A stretch of DNA of 64,000 bases from Bacillota bacterium (GCA_018435125.1 JAHDNZ010000046.1:20371-84370), one strand, 5' to 3'; positions 43,105-53,084 are shown, counted from the first letter of the stretch. Made by a program: numbers and translations. The notes: a model not told the origin generated them from the letters alone.

Positions 43105-44410
43105 GTGGCAAAATCTGTATAAGAAGTTAAACACTCTTAACCTAGTTAAGATGTATGGGCAAATTGATAAGGTAACGGGATTAGTTATTGAATCGACAGG
43201 ACCTAAGGCTGCGGTGGGAGAGATTTGTTTACTAGAGGCTGAACTAAAAAAGGAACCTATTTTAGCTGAAGTCGTGGGGTTTAAGGATAGAAAACTTCTT
43301 TTGATGCCTTTAGGTGAAATGACTGGCGTAGCTCCCGGGACCAGAGTAACCTCTACAGGAGAGACCCTTAAGGTTAATGTTTCTAAAAAACTTCTTGGCC
43401 GCGTAATAGACGGACTGGGAAAACCTATGGATGGTTTAGGTGAAATTGAGGTTAATGACAGCTATCCTATAATGAACAAACCACCTCATCCTTTGAAAAG
43501 GCAACGCATAAAAGAGCCTTTGTCTCTTGGAATCAAAGCAATTGATGGATTGTTAAGCTGTGGGAAAGGCCAAAGGCTGGGTATATTTGCAGGTAGTGGA
43601 GTAGGTAAATCTACCCTTATGGGGATGATTGCTCGCAATACAGCTGCTGATATTAATGTAATCGGATTAATTGGTGAAAGAGGACGTGAAGTACGCGAGT
43701 TCTTAGAAAAAGACCTTAAAGAAGAAGGACTCTCACGTTCGGTAATTGTTGTATCTACATCAGATCAACCAGCTTTGACAAGACTTAAGGCTGCTTTTGT
43801 AGCGACAACTATCGCTGAATATTTTCGCGATCAAGGCCAAGATGTTTTGCTAATGATGGACTCTATTACTAGATTTGCTATGGCTCAAAGAGAAGTTGGA
43901 CTTGCTATCGGTGAGCCACCTACAACAAGGGGATATACTCCTTCGGTTTTTGCTTTACTTCCCCGGCTTTTAGAAAGAGCCGGTGCCGGTGAAAAAGGCT
44001 CAATAACTGGTCTTTACACAGTTTTGGTTGAAGGGGACGACCTCAATGAACCGGTTTCTGATACAGTACGTGGTATTTTAGACGGGCATATTGCTCTTTC
44101 GCGTTCTTTAGCTTCTAGGGGGCATTATCCGGCTATTGATATCCTTTCGAGTGTAAGTCGTTCTATGCCGGATATTACGTCATCTTCGCACCAGGCTTAT
44201 GCTACTAAACTCCGTAAAGTTTTAGCCAATTACAATGATGCTGAGGATCTTATTAATATCGGTGCTTATCAATCAGGGAGCAATAAAGATATTGATTATG
44301 CTTTGGAGAAGATTGAACCTATAAGAGAATTTCTTACTCAGCCAGTCACTGAAAGGCTAGATTGGGATACCACAGTGTCTCAATTAGAAACACTATTTGT
44401 CAAAGAGTGA
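43097..44410 (+). CDS. fliI: Flagellum-specific ATP synthase FliI
   Basis: 437 residues of the F1-ATPase-like family: P-loop GIFAGSGVGKSTLMGMI (about 163-179), VIGLIGERGREVREFLE, and the Walker B region VLLMMDSITRFAMAQREVGL. It energises loading of substrates at the export gate with FliH and FliJ. ATG 43097 follows GAGGGTG; a GTG three codons upstream sits on that ribosome binding site. Confidence 0.97.
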   Translation: MNKWQNLYKKLNTLNLVKMYGQIDKVTGLVIESTGPKAAVGEICLLEAELKKEPILAEVVGFKDRKLLLMPLGEMTGVAPGTRVTSTGETLKVNVSKKLLGRVIDGLGKPMDGLGEIEVNDSYPIMNKPPHPLKRQRIKEPLSLGIKAIDGLLSCGKGQRLGIFAGSGVGKSTLMGMIARNTAADINVIGLIGERGREVREFLEKDLKEEGLSRSVIVVSTSDQPALTRLKAAFVATTIAEYFRDQGQDVLLMMDSITRFAMAQREVGLAIGEPPTTRGYTPSVFALLPRLLERAGAGEKGSITGLYTVLVEGDDLNEPVSDTVRGILDGHIALSRSLASRGHYPAIDILSSVSRSMPDITSSSHQAYATKLRKVLANYNDAEDLINIGAYQSGSNKDIDYALEKIEPIREFLTQPVTERLDWDTTVSQLETLFVKE

Positions 44411-44417
44411 TGCTTAA

Positions 44418-44858
44418 ATGAAAAAATTCCATTTTAGTTTGCAAAAGGTACTTGAAGTGGCTAAAGCAGAAGAAAAAATGGCTTTAGAGGAATTTGCCAA
44501 AGCACAAAAAAAACTGGCAGACGAAAAGGCTTGGATTAAAAGCTTAAGTAGAAAGCTGAGCTTACTAAGAGAAAGTATCGTTTTACAAGATATTATGGAG
44601 CTTAAAAACCAGGGCAAATATGGTTTAGTGTTACAAAAACAAATAGAGTTTTCCGAGCAAAGACTTGCAGAACTTGAAGTTGAGCTAGAAAATAAACGCT
44701 TGTTTTTAATAGAGAAGCTAAAAAAAAGGCAACTCCTGGAAAATCTTAAGGGGAAAGCCTGGCTTAAATATCAAAAAGAGCTTGAAAAAGAAGAACAACT
44801 CTTTCTGGATGAAATCGGAGTAACACGGTTTGCCAGAAAAGAGGAGGAAAGTATATGA
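44418..44858 (+). CDS. fliJ: Flagellar export protein FliJ
   Basis: 146 residues, almost entirely coiled coil: FHFSLQKVLEVAKAEEKMAL start, ending EEQLFLDEIGVTRFARKEEE. The start KFxFxLQKVL is diagnostic. It is the central stalk protein of the FliHI complex. No strong ribosome binding site is seen; coupling to fliI, 7 bp upstream, is likely. Confidence 0.92.
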   Translation: MKKFHFSLQKVLEVAKAEEKMALEEFAKAQKKLADEKAWIKSLSRKLSLLRESIVLQDIMELKNQGKYGLVLQKQIEFSEQRLAELEVELENKRLFLIEKLKKRQLLENLKGKAWLKYQKELEKEEQLFLDEIGVTRFARKEEESI

Positions 44859-45436
44859 GATGGCTGGCAGTCATTTTAGCAATATTATTAGCTCTAGGAG
44901 TAGGGATTTATGTTTTGTCTTTGGCAAAGGTGATCCATCCTAAGGCTTTTATACTTAATAAACTTGAAAACTGGGTTTTAACTAAGGAGCTTATTAAGAC
45001 CTACAAAATAGGTCTTAAAGATCAGGAAGTTATCCAAGCAGAAACAGGTAAACTGCAACAGATGTCAGAGGAGTTAGCTAAAAAGCAACAAGAAATCGAA
45101 GTTTTAGAACAACAATTAGCCAAAAAAGAAAAAGACCTTGAAGGCCAGGCCTTAAAAGTAGAGGTTAATCTAGCTAAGTTACAACAAAAAGAGGATGTTT
45201 TGAATAAAGATCGTTTAGAAAAAGAGGCTCTTAAGGCTGAGGCTCAATTACTGGCCGAAATGGAAACTGCGAAAGTATTAGCAATTTTAAATACTATGCC
45301 TTTAGAAAAGCAGGTAGGTCTTTTAGCGCAGATGGATCGCGATACCATTACAAACATACTTGGCAGTATGGACCCCAAAAAAGCTGCTAGTATGCTGCCT
45401 CAAGTAAGTAAAATTATTACCAAAGGAGGTGAATAG
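44855..45436 (+). CDS. MotE/YlxF-like flagellar protein with MgtE-N-type domain
   Basis: 193 residues. An N-terminal membrane anchor (about 3-22), a coiled coil (about 60-135) and a C-terminal MgtE-N-like segment (AKVLAILNTMPLEKQVGLLA, then ITNILGSMDPKKAASMLPQV). It corresponds in position to Bacillus ylxF and to MotE-like proteins, which act as chaperones for MotC in other bacteria. It overlaps fliJ by 4 bp (ATGA). Confidence 0.82.
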   Translation: MRWLAVILAILLALGVGIYVLSLAKVIHPKAFILNKLENWVLTKELIKTYKIGLKDQEVIQAETGKLQQMSEELAKKQQEIEVLEQQLAKKEKDLEGQALKVEVNLAKLQQKEDVLNKDRLEKEALKAEAQLLAEMETAKVLAILNTMPLEKQVGLLAQMDRDTITNILGSMDPKKAASMLPQVSKIITKGGE

Positions 45437-47245
45437 ATGGAATTACCAGCCATTCAAGTACCGGGAAAAAGTCTACAGCCGACACAAGAAAAACATCTAA
45501 AAGAAAGCTTCCCAGCAGATAATCCATTTGAGGCTTTATTAGTGGCAGAAACAGAGTCTAATGAAGGAAATCTTTTATCCGAGCTAGACGAAAAAACCAA
45601 AGAGCAAAAACCTGACTACACAGCGTTTTTGCCATTTCAACTGCTACAAGCTTGGCAGACAGTCCTTGAGTCGGAACCGGTTTTGCAGCCAAAGGAAAAG
45701 CTATCACAACCAGAGAATAGTTTGGCTTTTAACCAGTTAGCGTGGGATTTGGAGGTATTTTTTCAGAAACTGAATACTTTGGAGCCACAGCTACTTGACC
45801 TAAGAGAGAAAATCATGCTTGTAGTTAATGAATTTGGTGAAAAATCGCCAAACCTTCTTCAATTAAAAGGTCTGCTGGAAATGTCTTCTGAACTTGAAAG
45901 TTTGCTGCCGGATATAGAACCGGATTTAAATCAACACCCACCTAATGCATCTTGCATCGAAATTTTTGGCAAATTTTTAGAGGAACTTGCTAGACCTGAC
46001 TTAGAAACAGACTTAAACTCCGGTCTGTTACCTGCTTTGGGGACCAAAGACAGTAACGCTGAGGACTCCAAGCCACCAAATACCATTTTAGAGGAATTTA
46101 GACCGGAAGTATTATCACAAACCACTGTTAGTAGTAAAACTTTTACCGAGAAAGCTAAACCTATTGGTGAAGATCTTTTTATGGTAAATGAAAATTTTAA
46201 TTTCGAATTCGAAGTTGAGCCTTCTTTTGAGAGAGAAGCTAGACCCAAAGAAGCTGCTGTTTTGGAGGGCTCAATAACCGAGGCATTTGTTTTAAGGCCA
46301 GTTTTAACCAGGCTAAACCAAAGATCAGCCTGTATTGCTTATGGTCCCTTATCGGAGTTGCTTTTAAGCCCCAAAGACCCTATTAAAGCCCTAGATATTA
46401 CTAACACGGATGTTGCAGCTCCTTCTATTAACGAAAAAAAAGAAGGAACACTTTTTCCAGCACCTGTCACTAAAAGCGATGATAGGGAGGCATTATTAAC
46501 AGAGGAACAACACCCAAGACTAATTAAAACAACTAATCAAAAACAAAAAATGTCTGTTCAAAACAATGCAGAGGCTGCAAATAAACAAAAAGAATATCAT
46601 ACAGTTCTCAAAGTTAAGGCAAATCCAGATGAATTAAAAACCGACCTTAAAAAAAGCAATATGGGGGAAACAACCAATGAACCAGTTGGGGATAGAACAA
46701 AGGGAGCAAATGAAAAGTGGGATTTGTTAAAAAACAATTCGTATCTGCATTTGAGTAAAGATACAGCGGTTACACCAAAAGATTTAGCTGCAAAAGTCTC
46801 TGACTCCAATAAACCGGTAACAATTAAGGAAATACCTGAAATAGTTGTAAGAAGAATTAGTTTTATTCGGCTAGAAAACGAAGTAATCAAGCTTAAACTC
46901 TACCCCCGCGAATTAGGAGAAGTTCGTATCTCCCTTAATGTTAAGTCGGAAGTTGTTAATCTTAAATTTGAGTTTGAGAATCCTCTCAGCCAAAAAGCAG
47001 TTAAAGAAGAGCTGCCTCTTCTTAAAGAGGCCTTAGAAAGTCAGGGGCTTGAACTTGGAGAGTTTAGTTTGGGGACAGGCTCTTTTAACAGACAGGGGAC
47101 CTACTTTAGTCGGCTGGAGCTAGCCGAGGAGTTCTCGTATCTTTTAGGTGATAAAAACACTACTAACGTTGAATATGAATGGCCACAAGATGAAGCCATC
47201 CAGGAGAAAAGCAGACAGGATACTCTTGTAGACTATCGCGTCTAA
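45437..47245 (+). CDS. fliK: Flagellar hook-length control protein FliK
   Basis: 602 residues. A long, low-complexity, variable N-terminal region (about 1-460) precedes the conserved flg_hook domain (about 470-555: VIKLKLYPRELGEVRISLNV, then NPLSQKAVKEELPLLKEALE, SQGLELGEFSLG). It measures hook length and switches export specificity through FlhB. The ribosome binding site is AAAGGAGGTG. It is the least conserved protein in the operon. Confidence 0.9.
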   Translation: MELPAIQVPGKSLQPTQEKHLKESFPADNPFEALLVAETESNEGNLLSELDEKTKEQKPDYTAFLPFQLLQAWQTVLESEPVLQPKEKLSQPENSLAFNQLAWDLEVFFQKLNTLEPQLLDLREKIMLVVNEFGEKSPNLLQLKGLLEMSSELESLLPDIEPDLNQHPPNASCIEIFGKFLEELARPDLETDLNSGLLPALGTKDSNAEDSKPPNTILEEFRPEVLSQTTVSSKTFTEKAKPIGEDLFMVNENFNFEFEVEPSFEREARPKEAAVLEGSITEAFVLRPVLTRLNQRSACIAYGPLSELLLSPKDPIKALDITNTDVAAPSINEKKEGTLFPAPVTKSDDREALLTEEQHPRLIKTTNQKQKMSVQNNAEAANKQKEYHTVLKVKANPDELKTDLKKSNMGETTNEPVGDRTKGANEKWDLLKNNSYLHLSKDTAVTPKDLAAKVSDSNKPVTIKEIPEIVVRRISFIRLENEVIKLKLYPRELGEVRISLNVKSEVVNLKFEFENPLSQKAVKEELPLLKEALESQGLELGEFSLGTGSFNRQGTYFSRLELAEEFSYLLGDKNTTNVEYEWPQDEAIQEKSRQDTLVDYRV

Positions 47246-47261
47246 GGAGGTGTAGATTTGG

Positions 47262-47684
47262 ATGGGTGAAGTAAACTTAATCAACTCAGCAACTAATTAT
47301 TCAGATAATAAAAAAACTGAAAACAAGAGAGATATTTTAGGCAAAGATGATTTTCTTAAGCTTTTAATCACAGAACTTAGATATCAAGACCCAATGAATC
47401 CATTGGATGATCGAGAGTTTATTGCTCAGATGGCCCAATTTACCAGTCTTGAGCAGATGCAAAACGTGAACAGGCTTTTAGAGATTTTTACCGGTTCTCA
47501 GCAGGCACTTACTATGTTTGCTCAAGCTACCAATCTAATTGGTTGTAAGGTTAAAGTAGATACCGGTGATGGCAATATCAAAGAAGGTCTTGTGGAAGCT
47601 GTTCGCTTTAGTATGTCCGGACCGGTAATAATTGTCGATAACAAAGATTATATGCTGGCGGATTTACTTGAAGTAAGTAAGTAG
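47262..47684 (+). CDS. flgD: Flagellar hook capping protein FlgD
   Basis: 140 residues: LGKDDFLKLLITELRYQDPM, then NPLDDREFIAQMAQFTSLEQ and MQNVNRL. Only the N-terminal core plus a short beta domain is present, the compact form usual in Firmicutes. It scaffolds hook assembly. The ribosome binding site is AAGGAGGTG. Confidence 0.95.
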   Translation: MGEVNLINSATNYSDNKKTENKRDILGKDDFLKLLITELRYQDPMNPLDDREFIAQMAQFTSLEQMQNVNRLLEIFTGSQQALTMFAQATNLIGCKVKVDTGDGNIKEGLVEAVRFSMSGPVIIVDNKDYMLADLLEVSK

Positions 47685-47692
47685 GTGATATT

Positions 47693-48064
47693 GTGAATCC
47701 CATTATAAAAACCAAGTTAATACCACCTAATATTGTTTCTCAAAAACAGCAATTGCCTATAAGACAGGCTACTCAGCCAGGTTTTGAGCAATACTTGGAT
47801 GCTGCTATTAATGAGCTTAAGTTTTCCAAACACGCCTTATTACGACTGGAAAACAGAAAACTAGAACCCGAACTAAGCCAAATAGCTAGGTTGCAAGAAG
47901 GTATTGAGATGGCAAGAAGCAAAGGAAGCATAAATTCTCTGGTACTGGTAGACAATTTAGCTTTTGTGGTTAGTGTTAAAAACAATACTGTTGTCACAGC
48001 CATGTGTGTAGATCAAAAGGAGAGCAAAGTCTTTTCTCAGATTGATACTACAGTAATAAATTAA
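47693..48064 (+). CDS. Flagellar operon protein of the TIGR02530 family
   Basis: 123 residues with GFEQYLDAAINELKFSKHAL, then ENRKLEPELSQIARLQEGIE and SLVLVDNLAFVVSVKNNTVV. This matches the small protein encoded between flgD and flgE in Gram-positive flagellar operons. The exact role is unknown; it is probably linked to hook assembly. GTG start. Confidence 0.85.
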   Translation: MNPIIKTKLIPPNIVSQKQQLPIRQATQPGFEQYLDAAINELKFSKHALLRLENRKLEPELSQIARLQEGIEMARSKGSINSLVLVDNLAFVVSVKNNTVVTAMCVDQKESKVFSQIDTTVIN

Positions 48065-48139
48065 AAAAAGCGGGCCCTTAAAAAGGACGCTTGCTGCCGT
48101 GGAATGACAGAAGCGGCAGGAAGGGAGACGTGACCTTAA

Positions 48140-49750
48140 ATGATGCGTTCACTTTACTCAGGTGTTACAGGCCTGAGAACTCATCAGACTAAAATGGATG
48201 TTATCGGCAACAACATTGCTAATGTTAATACTGTAGGCTATAAAGGTTCACGTGTAACATTTCAGGAGGTTTTAACCCAAACCCTGCGTGGACCAAGTGC
48301 ACCTCAAGGTGAAAAAGGCGGTATAAATCCTATGCAAGTAGGTCTTGGTGTAGGACTGGGAACAATCGAGACAGTTCACTCACCGGGAAATTTACAAGGG
48401 ACAAATAATACCTCTGATCTAGCCTTGGAAGGCGACGGGTTTTTCATTGTCAGTAATGGCACCAAGAACTTTTATACCAGAGCAGGTGCATTTACCCTAG
48501 AGAATAATGCTCGCCTAGTCGCTGGTAATACCGGTATGGTAGTTATGGGCTGGAGAGCTAACAAAGGTAAAATCGATACTAATAAATCATTAGAAGCGAT
48601 TGAAATAAACAAGGGTGAAGTTATAGAACCTTTGGCCACGAGTCAAATAACCTATAACGGTAATTTAGATTCTCGCACCACCGGGAAACTAGAATTAAAA
48701 GCCAATCCCTGGTCTTTAACTAGTGGTGCAAACAACGCCAGATTAAATTTAGCTTTGGAACCTACCGGAAATTTCAATGAATTTAAATATGTGCTTTCAG
48801 CTACAGCCGGTAAAATTGTCAAAGCTAGCGATCATTCCCTAGTTGAGTCGGTTAAAGGGACCATATCTCTAGATGCCAACGGAACTGTTTTGGATATTAC
48901 CCCTGACTCAACTGATACTTTTTCTGTCTGGGGCGGGGAAGTTCCAGCTTCAGCTATTGGTGATATTACCACAGACCCAAGTAATATAAATGCTCTATTC
49001 AGTGTAGGGGCTAATAACTTAGCTTGGTCTGATTTCCGTTTTGAAAAAGCACAAACAGCTGTAACCGCTGTTCAGGTAATCGACTCTTTGGGAACAGAGC
49101 ATGAGATAGTGATGAAGTTTATCAAAAAAGATAACAACATCTGGCAATGGGAGATTGAAACACCTAATTTACAACCTTTATCTGTAACCAACGGAGAGAT
49201 CGTCTTTACTGCCGGTGGAGCTGTGCAAAATATTTCTTATCTCAATGCTGATGGTTCGACAGCAATCTCACCTACGATGCGTTTTGGTGTTCCGGGCGAC
49301 TCTGATGTTTTAACAGTCTATCCGGATTTTACTAAGTTAAATCAATTTGCTCAGGGGACAGACTTAAAAAGAGATCAAAATGGTTTTAAAATGGGCAGTC
49401 TTGAAAACTACCTTATCGACTCTAATGGAGTTATTACCGGAATCTATTCCAATGGTTTGAATAGAGCTTTAGGACAGTTAGCCTTAGCTAATTTTGCCAA
49501 CCCAGCCGGTCTTTTAAGAGCTCCCGGTACGCTTTTTGAAGAATCCAGCAACTCTGGTGTCGCTCAGATCGGACAAGCTGGCACTGGAGGAAGAGGCTCA
49601 ATTAAACCATCAACTTTAGAGATGTCCAATGTTGACCTTTCACAAGAGTTTACCGAGATGATAGTAACTCAAAGAGGATTTCAAGCTAACTCTCGAATTA
49701 TTACTACAAGTGATGAGATGCTGCAAGAGATTGTTAATTTACGCCGGTAA
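48140..49750 (+). CDS. flgE: Flagellar hook protein FlgE
   Basis: 536 residues. The N-terminal rod/hook signature is MMRSLYSGVTGLRTHQTKMD, then VIGNNIANVNTVGYKGSRVT. The C-terminus SNVDLSQEFTEMIVTQRGFQ completes the coiled-coil core. The central part is larger than FlgG and typical of FlgE. The 75-bp leader has two imperfect hairpins (AGCG...CGCT near 48067, CTGCCG...CGGCAG near 48094-48118). Confidence 0.95.
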   Translation: MMRSLYSGVTGLRTHQTKMDVIGNNIANVNTVGYKGSRVTFQEVLTQTLRGPSAPQGEKGGINPMQVGLGVGLGTIETVHSPGNLQGTNNTSDLALEGDGFFIVSNGTKNFYTRAGAFTLENNARLVAGNTGMVVMGWRANKGKIDTNKSLEAIEINKGEVIEPLATSQITYNGNLDSRTTGKLELKANPWSLTSGANNARLNLALEPTGNFNEFKYVLSATAGKIVKASDHSLVESVKGTISLDANGTVLDITPDSTDTFSVWGGEVPASAIGDITTDPSNINALFSVGANNLAWSDFRFEKAQTAVTAVQVIDSLGTEHEIVMKFIKKDNNIWQWEIETPNLQPLSVTNGEIVFTAGGAVQNISYLNADGSTAISPTMRFGVPGDSDVLTVYPDFTKLNQFAQGTDLKRDQNGFKMGSLENYLIDSNGVITGIYSNGLNRALGQLALANFANPAGLLRAPGTLFEESSNSGVAQIGQAGTGGRGSIKPSTLEMSNVDLSQEFTEMIVTQRGFQANSRIITTSDEMLQEIVNLRR

Positions 49751-49754
49751 AAAA

Positions 49755-49776
49755 AGGCGGTCTTTAATGACCGCCT
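49755..49776. terminator. Hairpin between flgE and flbD
   Basis: AGGCGGTC (49755-49762), loop TTTAAT, GACCGCCT (49769-49776). On the plus strand there is no U-run, so it is more likely an mRNA-stabilising or processing hairpin. On the minus strand it would be followed by a T-run. Confidence 0.5.
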
Positions 49777-49815
49777 AAATAAGCTTGCCTGTAAATTTGG
49801 CCAGGGAGTGATTGT

Positions 49816-50013
49816 ATGATTAAACTAACCAAACTAGATGGCAAAGTCTTCTACCTTAACCCCCATTTAGTTGAAACCATTGAGTCTACACCTGATACAG
49901 TAATAACCATTTCCGGTGGAAGAAAGTTATTAGTTCAGGAGCAGGCAGAAACAATTATTGAGGCCATTGTTAGCTACAGACGGAACATAAGTTTCAAATT
50001 AATTGAAAACTAA
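49816..50013 (+). CDS. FlbD-family flagellar protein
   Basis: 65 residues: MIKLTKLDGKVFYLNPHLVE, TIESTPDTVITISGGRKLLV. It matches the small FlbD/SwrD protein found between flgE and the motor genes. In Bacillus SwrD raises motor power (torque). Confidence 0.9.
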   Translation: MIKLTKLDGKVFYLNPHLVETIESTPDTVITISGGRKLLVQEQAETIIEAIVSYRRNISFKLIEN

Positions 50014-50028
50014 AGGGGGTGAAACCAC

Positions 50029-50835
50029 TTGGATCTAGGAACTTTAGGAGGCCAAATCTTTGGCTGGGCTATTATTATAATAGCTATTATGATGGAACCC
50101 AAAACAGCAGGTACATTTTTACATCTCCCATCGGCGCTCATTACCTTTGGGGGTACAATAGGAGCTACAGTCACTTATTTTCCCTTAAAACAATTGGCAA
50201 AAATCCCTTCTTTATTTGCTGTAGCGTTAAAAGAAGATGCTAATAATCCCGTAGATTTGATCTCATCTCTAGTTCGTTTAGCCGAGAAAGCAAGGCGAGA
50301 AGGTCTTTTAGCTCTAGAAGATGATCTGCAAAACGAAAAAGATTCCTTTTTACGCAAGGGCATTCAGTTGGTAGTAGATGGCACCGATCCGGACTTAGTT
50401 CGCAATATTTTAGAGATAGAGATATCATATCTAGAGGAAAGGCATGAAGAAGGACAGGAAATATTTAAGTTTATGTCTAGTGTAGCCCCTGCTTTTGGTA
50501 TGATTGGAACTTTAATCGGTTTAATACAGATGTTAACGACCTTGGATGATCCTAGTACTATTGCTTCTGCTATGGGTGTGGCTTTAATAACTTCTCTTTA
50601 CGGTTCTATGTTAGCCAATGTGGTTTGCACTCCGATAGCAGGTAAACTTGCTACTCGTTCACGCAAGGAAGTATTACTTAAAGAACTAATGGTTGAGGGA
50701 ATATTGTCTCTGCAAGCCGGTGAAAACCCACGAATTGTAGAAGAAAAACTCAAGTCATTCTTATCACCAAAATTCCGCGATAATCTTTCTTTTGGGAAAA
50801 AAGATCAAGAGCGGGTGATGCAGAGTGCCTCGTAA
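50029..50835 (+). CDS. motA: Flagellar motor protein MotA
   Basis: 268 residues with four membrane segments; LTFGGTIGA-like, ARREGLLALEDDLQNEKDSF (cytoplasmic loop), GMIGTLIGLIQMLTTLDDPS and ALITSLYGSMLANVVCTPIA. It is the stator proton or sodium channel partner of MotB. TTG 50029 follows AGGGGGTG. The 3' end overlaps motB. Confidence 0.95.
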   Translation: MDLGTLGGQIFGWAIIIIAIMMEPKTAGTFLHLPSALITFGGTIGATVTYFPLKQLAKIPSLFAVALKEDANNPVDLISSLVRLAEKARREGLLALEDDLQNEKDSFLRKGIQLVVDGTDPDLVRNILEIEISYLEERHEEGQEIFKFMSSVAPAFGMIGTLIGLIQMLTTLDDPSTIASAMGVALITSLYGSMLANVVCTPIAGKLATRSRKEVLLKELMVEGILSLQAGENPRIVEEKLKSFLSPKFRDNLSFGKKDQERVMQSAS

Positions 50836-51637
50836 AAAGAAAAATAGCGGTGGTGACGATTTTAGTTCTGCTCCAGCGTATATGACTACCTGGGGTGATA
50901 TGATGAGTTTGTTGCTTTGCTTTTTCATCCTTTTATATAGTTTTTCTTCGGTTGATGCTCAAAAATTTAAAGCTATTGTTTCAGCTTTTCAGGGCTTGGC
51001 CGGTATTTTAGATAGTGGCAGAAGCATTCAAGAAGAAGGCAATTTATTGGAGGCAGCTTCACAGTTTTCCGATTTAATGTTTGAAAACAGTGAAGGTGAT
51101 TTAGCTGATTTAGACATCCTAGCCCTTAAGGTTTCCGAACTCCTTGAAGAAGAAGGATTCTCAGATCAGGTTGAACTCGCTATTGAAGATCGAGGCTTAG
51201 TAATGCGTTTTAAGGATGTCGTTCTTTTTGATTTAGGCTCTGATGACCTTAAAGAAGAACCAAAAGTTATGCTAAAAAAACTAAGTTACATTTTGGAACA
51301 GGTACCACTTCCAATTAGGATCGAGGGCCATACAGATAATTTACCAATCAATAACCTGCGTTTCCCATCTAACTGGGAGTTATCTGTAGCTAGAGCAACA
51401 AAAGTGCTTAGGTTTTTGATAGAAGAAGGAGCTTTAGCTCCATACAGGCTCTCAGCCTTAGGTTTTGGTGAGTATAGGCCTATAGAGAACAATGATACCG
51501 TTTTAAACAGAGCCAAAAACCGACGTGTAGATATAGTTGTCTTACGTCCTTCCTTGGCCGAAAGCGAACCTGGTGCAGCTTGGTTAGATGAATTAAATCG
51601 GACCTACAAGGCTAAACCAGCAGGAGAGGATGAGTAG
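50825..51637 (+). CDS. motB: Flagellar motor protein MotB
   Basis: 270 residues. A single N-terminal membrane helix has the ion-binding aspartate (TTWGDMMSLLLCFFILLYSF, D25). The OmpA-like peptidoglycan-binding domain (IRIEGHTDNLPINNLRFPSN and LGFGEYRPI) follows. Starts with GTG and overlaps motA by 11 bp. Confidence 0.95.
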   Translation: MPRKKKNSGGDDFSSAPAYMTTWGDMMSLLLCFFILLYSFSSVDAQKFKAIVSAFQGLAGILDSGRSIQEEGNLLEAASQFSDLMFENSEGDLADLDILALKVSELLEEEGFSDQVELAIEDRGLVMRFKDVVLFDLGSDDLKEEPKVMLKKLSYILEQVPLPIRIEGHTDNLPINNLRFPSNWELSVARATKVLRFLIEEGALAPYRLSALGFGEYRPIENNDTVLNRAKNRRVDIVVLRPSLAESEPGAAWLDELNRTYKAKPAGEDE

Positions 51638-51639
51638 AA

Positions 51640-52101
51640 GTGGCAGAAAAAAACAGAATTGTTGTCGATGGTAAGTTTGTTGTTCTACTTGTAGCTTTAG
51701 TAATTTTAGCAACTTCCGGGAGTGCACTTTTAACTAGCCGCTTGCTCGGTTCAACTGGTCAAGAAAAAGTAATCAAGGTAAAAAATCCGGATTTTGGTCC
51801 ACGTATTGAATTCGAGACAATAGTTGTTAATTTGCAATCCCTTAACAGCCGATCCAATCGCTACTTACGCCTCAAGATGGTTCTCGAATTTAACAATGAT
51901 AAGATCCTTAAAGATATTGATAAATATAAGACTATTTTACAGGATAAAGCTATTGAAATTCTAAGGAATAAAACAGCAGAAGAGTTAGCGGGAGGAGAAG
52001 CGCAGGTAAATCTGCGTCAAGAATTGCGTAAAGAGTTTAATAAAATTTTACCGGGGGATCCGGTGACAAGCATTTACTTTATTGAATTTTTAATCTCATA
52101 A
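51640..52101 (+). CDS. fliL: Flagellar basal body-associated protein FliL
   Basis: 153 residues. A membrane helix (about 10-30) precedes the FliL domain: FETIVVNLQSLNSRSNRYLR, then LKMVLEF, and RQELRKEFNKILPGDPVTSI, with VYFTEF-like IYFIEFLIS at the end. It supports stator function. GTG start, 2 bp after motB. Confidence 0.93.
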   Translation: MAEKNRIVVDGKFVVLLVALVILATSGSALLTSRLLGSTGQEKVIKVKNPDFGPRIEFETIVVNLQSLNSRSNRYLRLKMVLEFNNDKILKDIDKYKTILQDKAIEILRNKTAEELAGGEAQVNLRQELRKEFNKILPGDPVTSIYFIEFLIS

Positions 52102-52130
52102 CTGTAATTAATTGGCCGGAGGTGAGCAAT

Positions 52131-53084
52131 ATGGCTGAAATATTATCGCAAAAGGAACTAGATGCATTACTACTAGGAGTCAAAAAAACAGTAGCTGGCG
52201 AAGGTAAAAAAATTAAACGTTATGATTTTAAACATCCGGATAAATTTTCTAAAGACCATATCAGAACACTGCAAATGCTTCATGAAAACCTCGCAAGACT
52301 GTGGTCGTCTTCGATGTCAGCTCACCTGAGAACTTCAGTGCAGATAGAGGTTATCTCTATCGAACAAAATAGCTACGAAGAGTTTATAAAACAGCTTCCC
52401 AATCCGACAGTGCTAGCGACAATTTCGCTGCAGCCGCTACCGGGATTAATGGTTTGGGAGTTAAATCCGGATATCTGTATTAACTTTGTCGAAAGACTTT
52501 TAGGTGGCAGTGGCGATGCGGAGCAGTTTAGGCGCGAGCTTACCGAGATAGAACTTACTGTTATTCACAACACCTTGTTAAAAATGGTAACTGATATCCG
52601 TTCAGCTTGGGTGAATGTTTTAAGTGTCAGTCCAGAGCTGGTTAATCTTGATGTTAATCCTCAGTTTTGTCAAGTTGCTCCGCCAACAGAAATGGTTATA
52701 TTGGTTAGCTTTGAAATTAAACTCAACCATAAAACAGGCATGATGAATATTTGCCTTCCCTATTCGTTGCTTGAGGCAACGCTCCCTAGACTTAGTGCTC
52801 AGTACTGGTTTGCTAGTGGCGAAAAAGGCAGTGACGAAATAGCTAAAAAAGCCATAAAGAACCTGCTCGAGCCTACTTTTCTAGAACTCAGTGTGGAACT
52901 GGGCAAAGTGATAGTTACAGTTAATGAGCTTTTAGATGTTGAAGTTGGCGATGTAGTCAAATTAAAAACTGATCTCAATGACAACTTAAATGTGCTCATG
53001 GATGGCAGAACTAAATTTACTTGTAAACCGGGACTGGTAGGCAACAAACTTGCTGTTGAAATAACTAAAGTTGTTCCTAACTAG
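52131..53084 (+). CDS. fliM: Flagellar motor switch protein FliM
   Basis: 317 residues. The N-terminal CheY-binding motif is EILSQKELDALL, the CheC-like middle contains RTLQMLHENLARLW and the C-terminal SpoA/FliN-like domain starts LSVELGKVIVTVNELLDVEV. ATG 52131 follows CGGAGGTGAGC. Intact CheY-binding motif suggests that chemotaxis genes exist elsewhere in the genome. Confidence 0.95.
   Translation: MAEILSQKELDALLLGVKKTVAGEGKKIKRYDFKHPDKFSKDHIRTLQMLHENLARLWSSSMSAHLRTSVQIEVISIEQNSYEEFIKQLPNPTVLATISLQPLPGLMVWELNPDICINFVERLLGGSGDAEQFRRELTEIELTVIHNTLLKMVTDIRSAWVNVLSVSPELVNLDVNPQFCQVAPPTEMVILVSFEIKLNHKTGMMNICLPYSLLEATLPRLSAQYWFASGEKGSDEIAKKAIKNLLEPTFLELSVELGKVIVTVNELLDVEVGDVVKLKTDLNDNLNVLMDGRTKFTCKPGLVGNKLAVEITKVVPN

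Noticed and set aside
45931..46890. Minus-strand frames opposite fliK
   Set aside because: They are shadows of the plus-strand gene; no homology or start signals.
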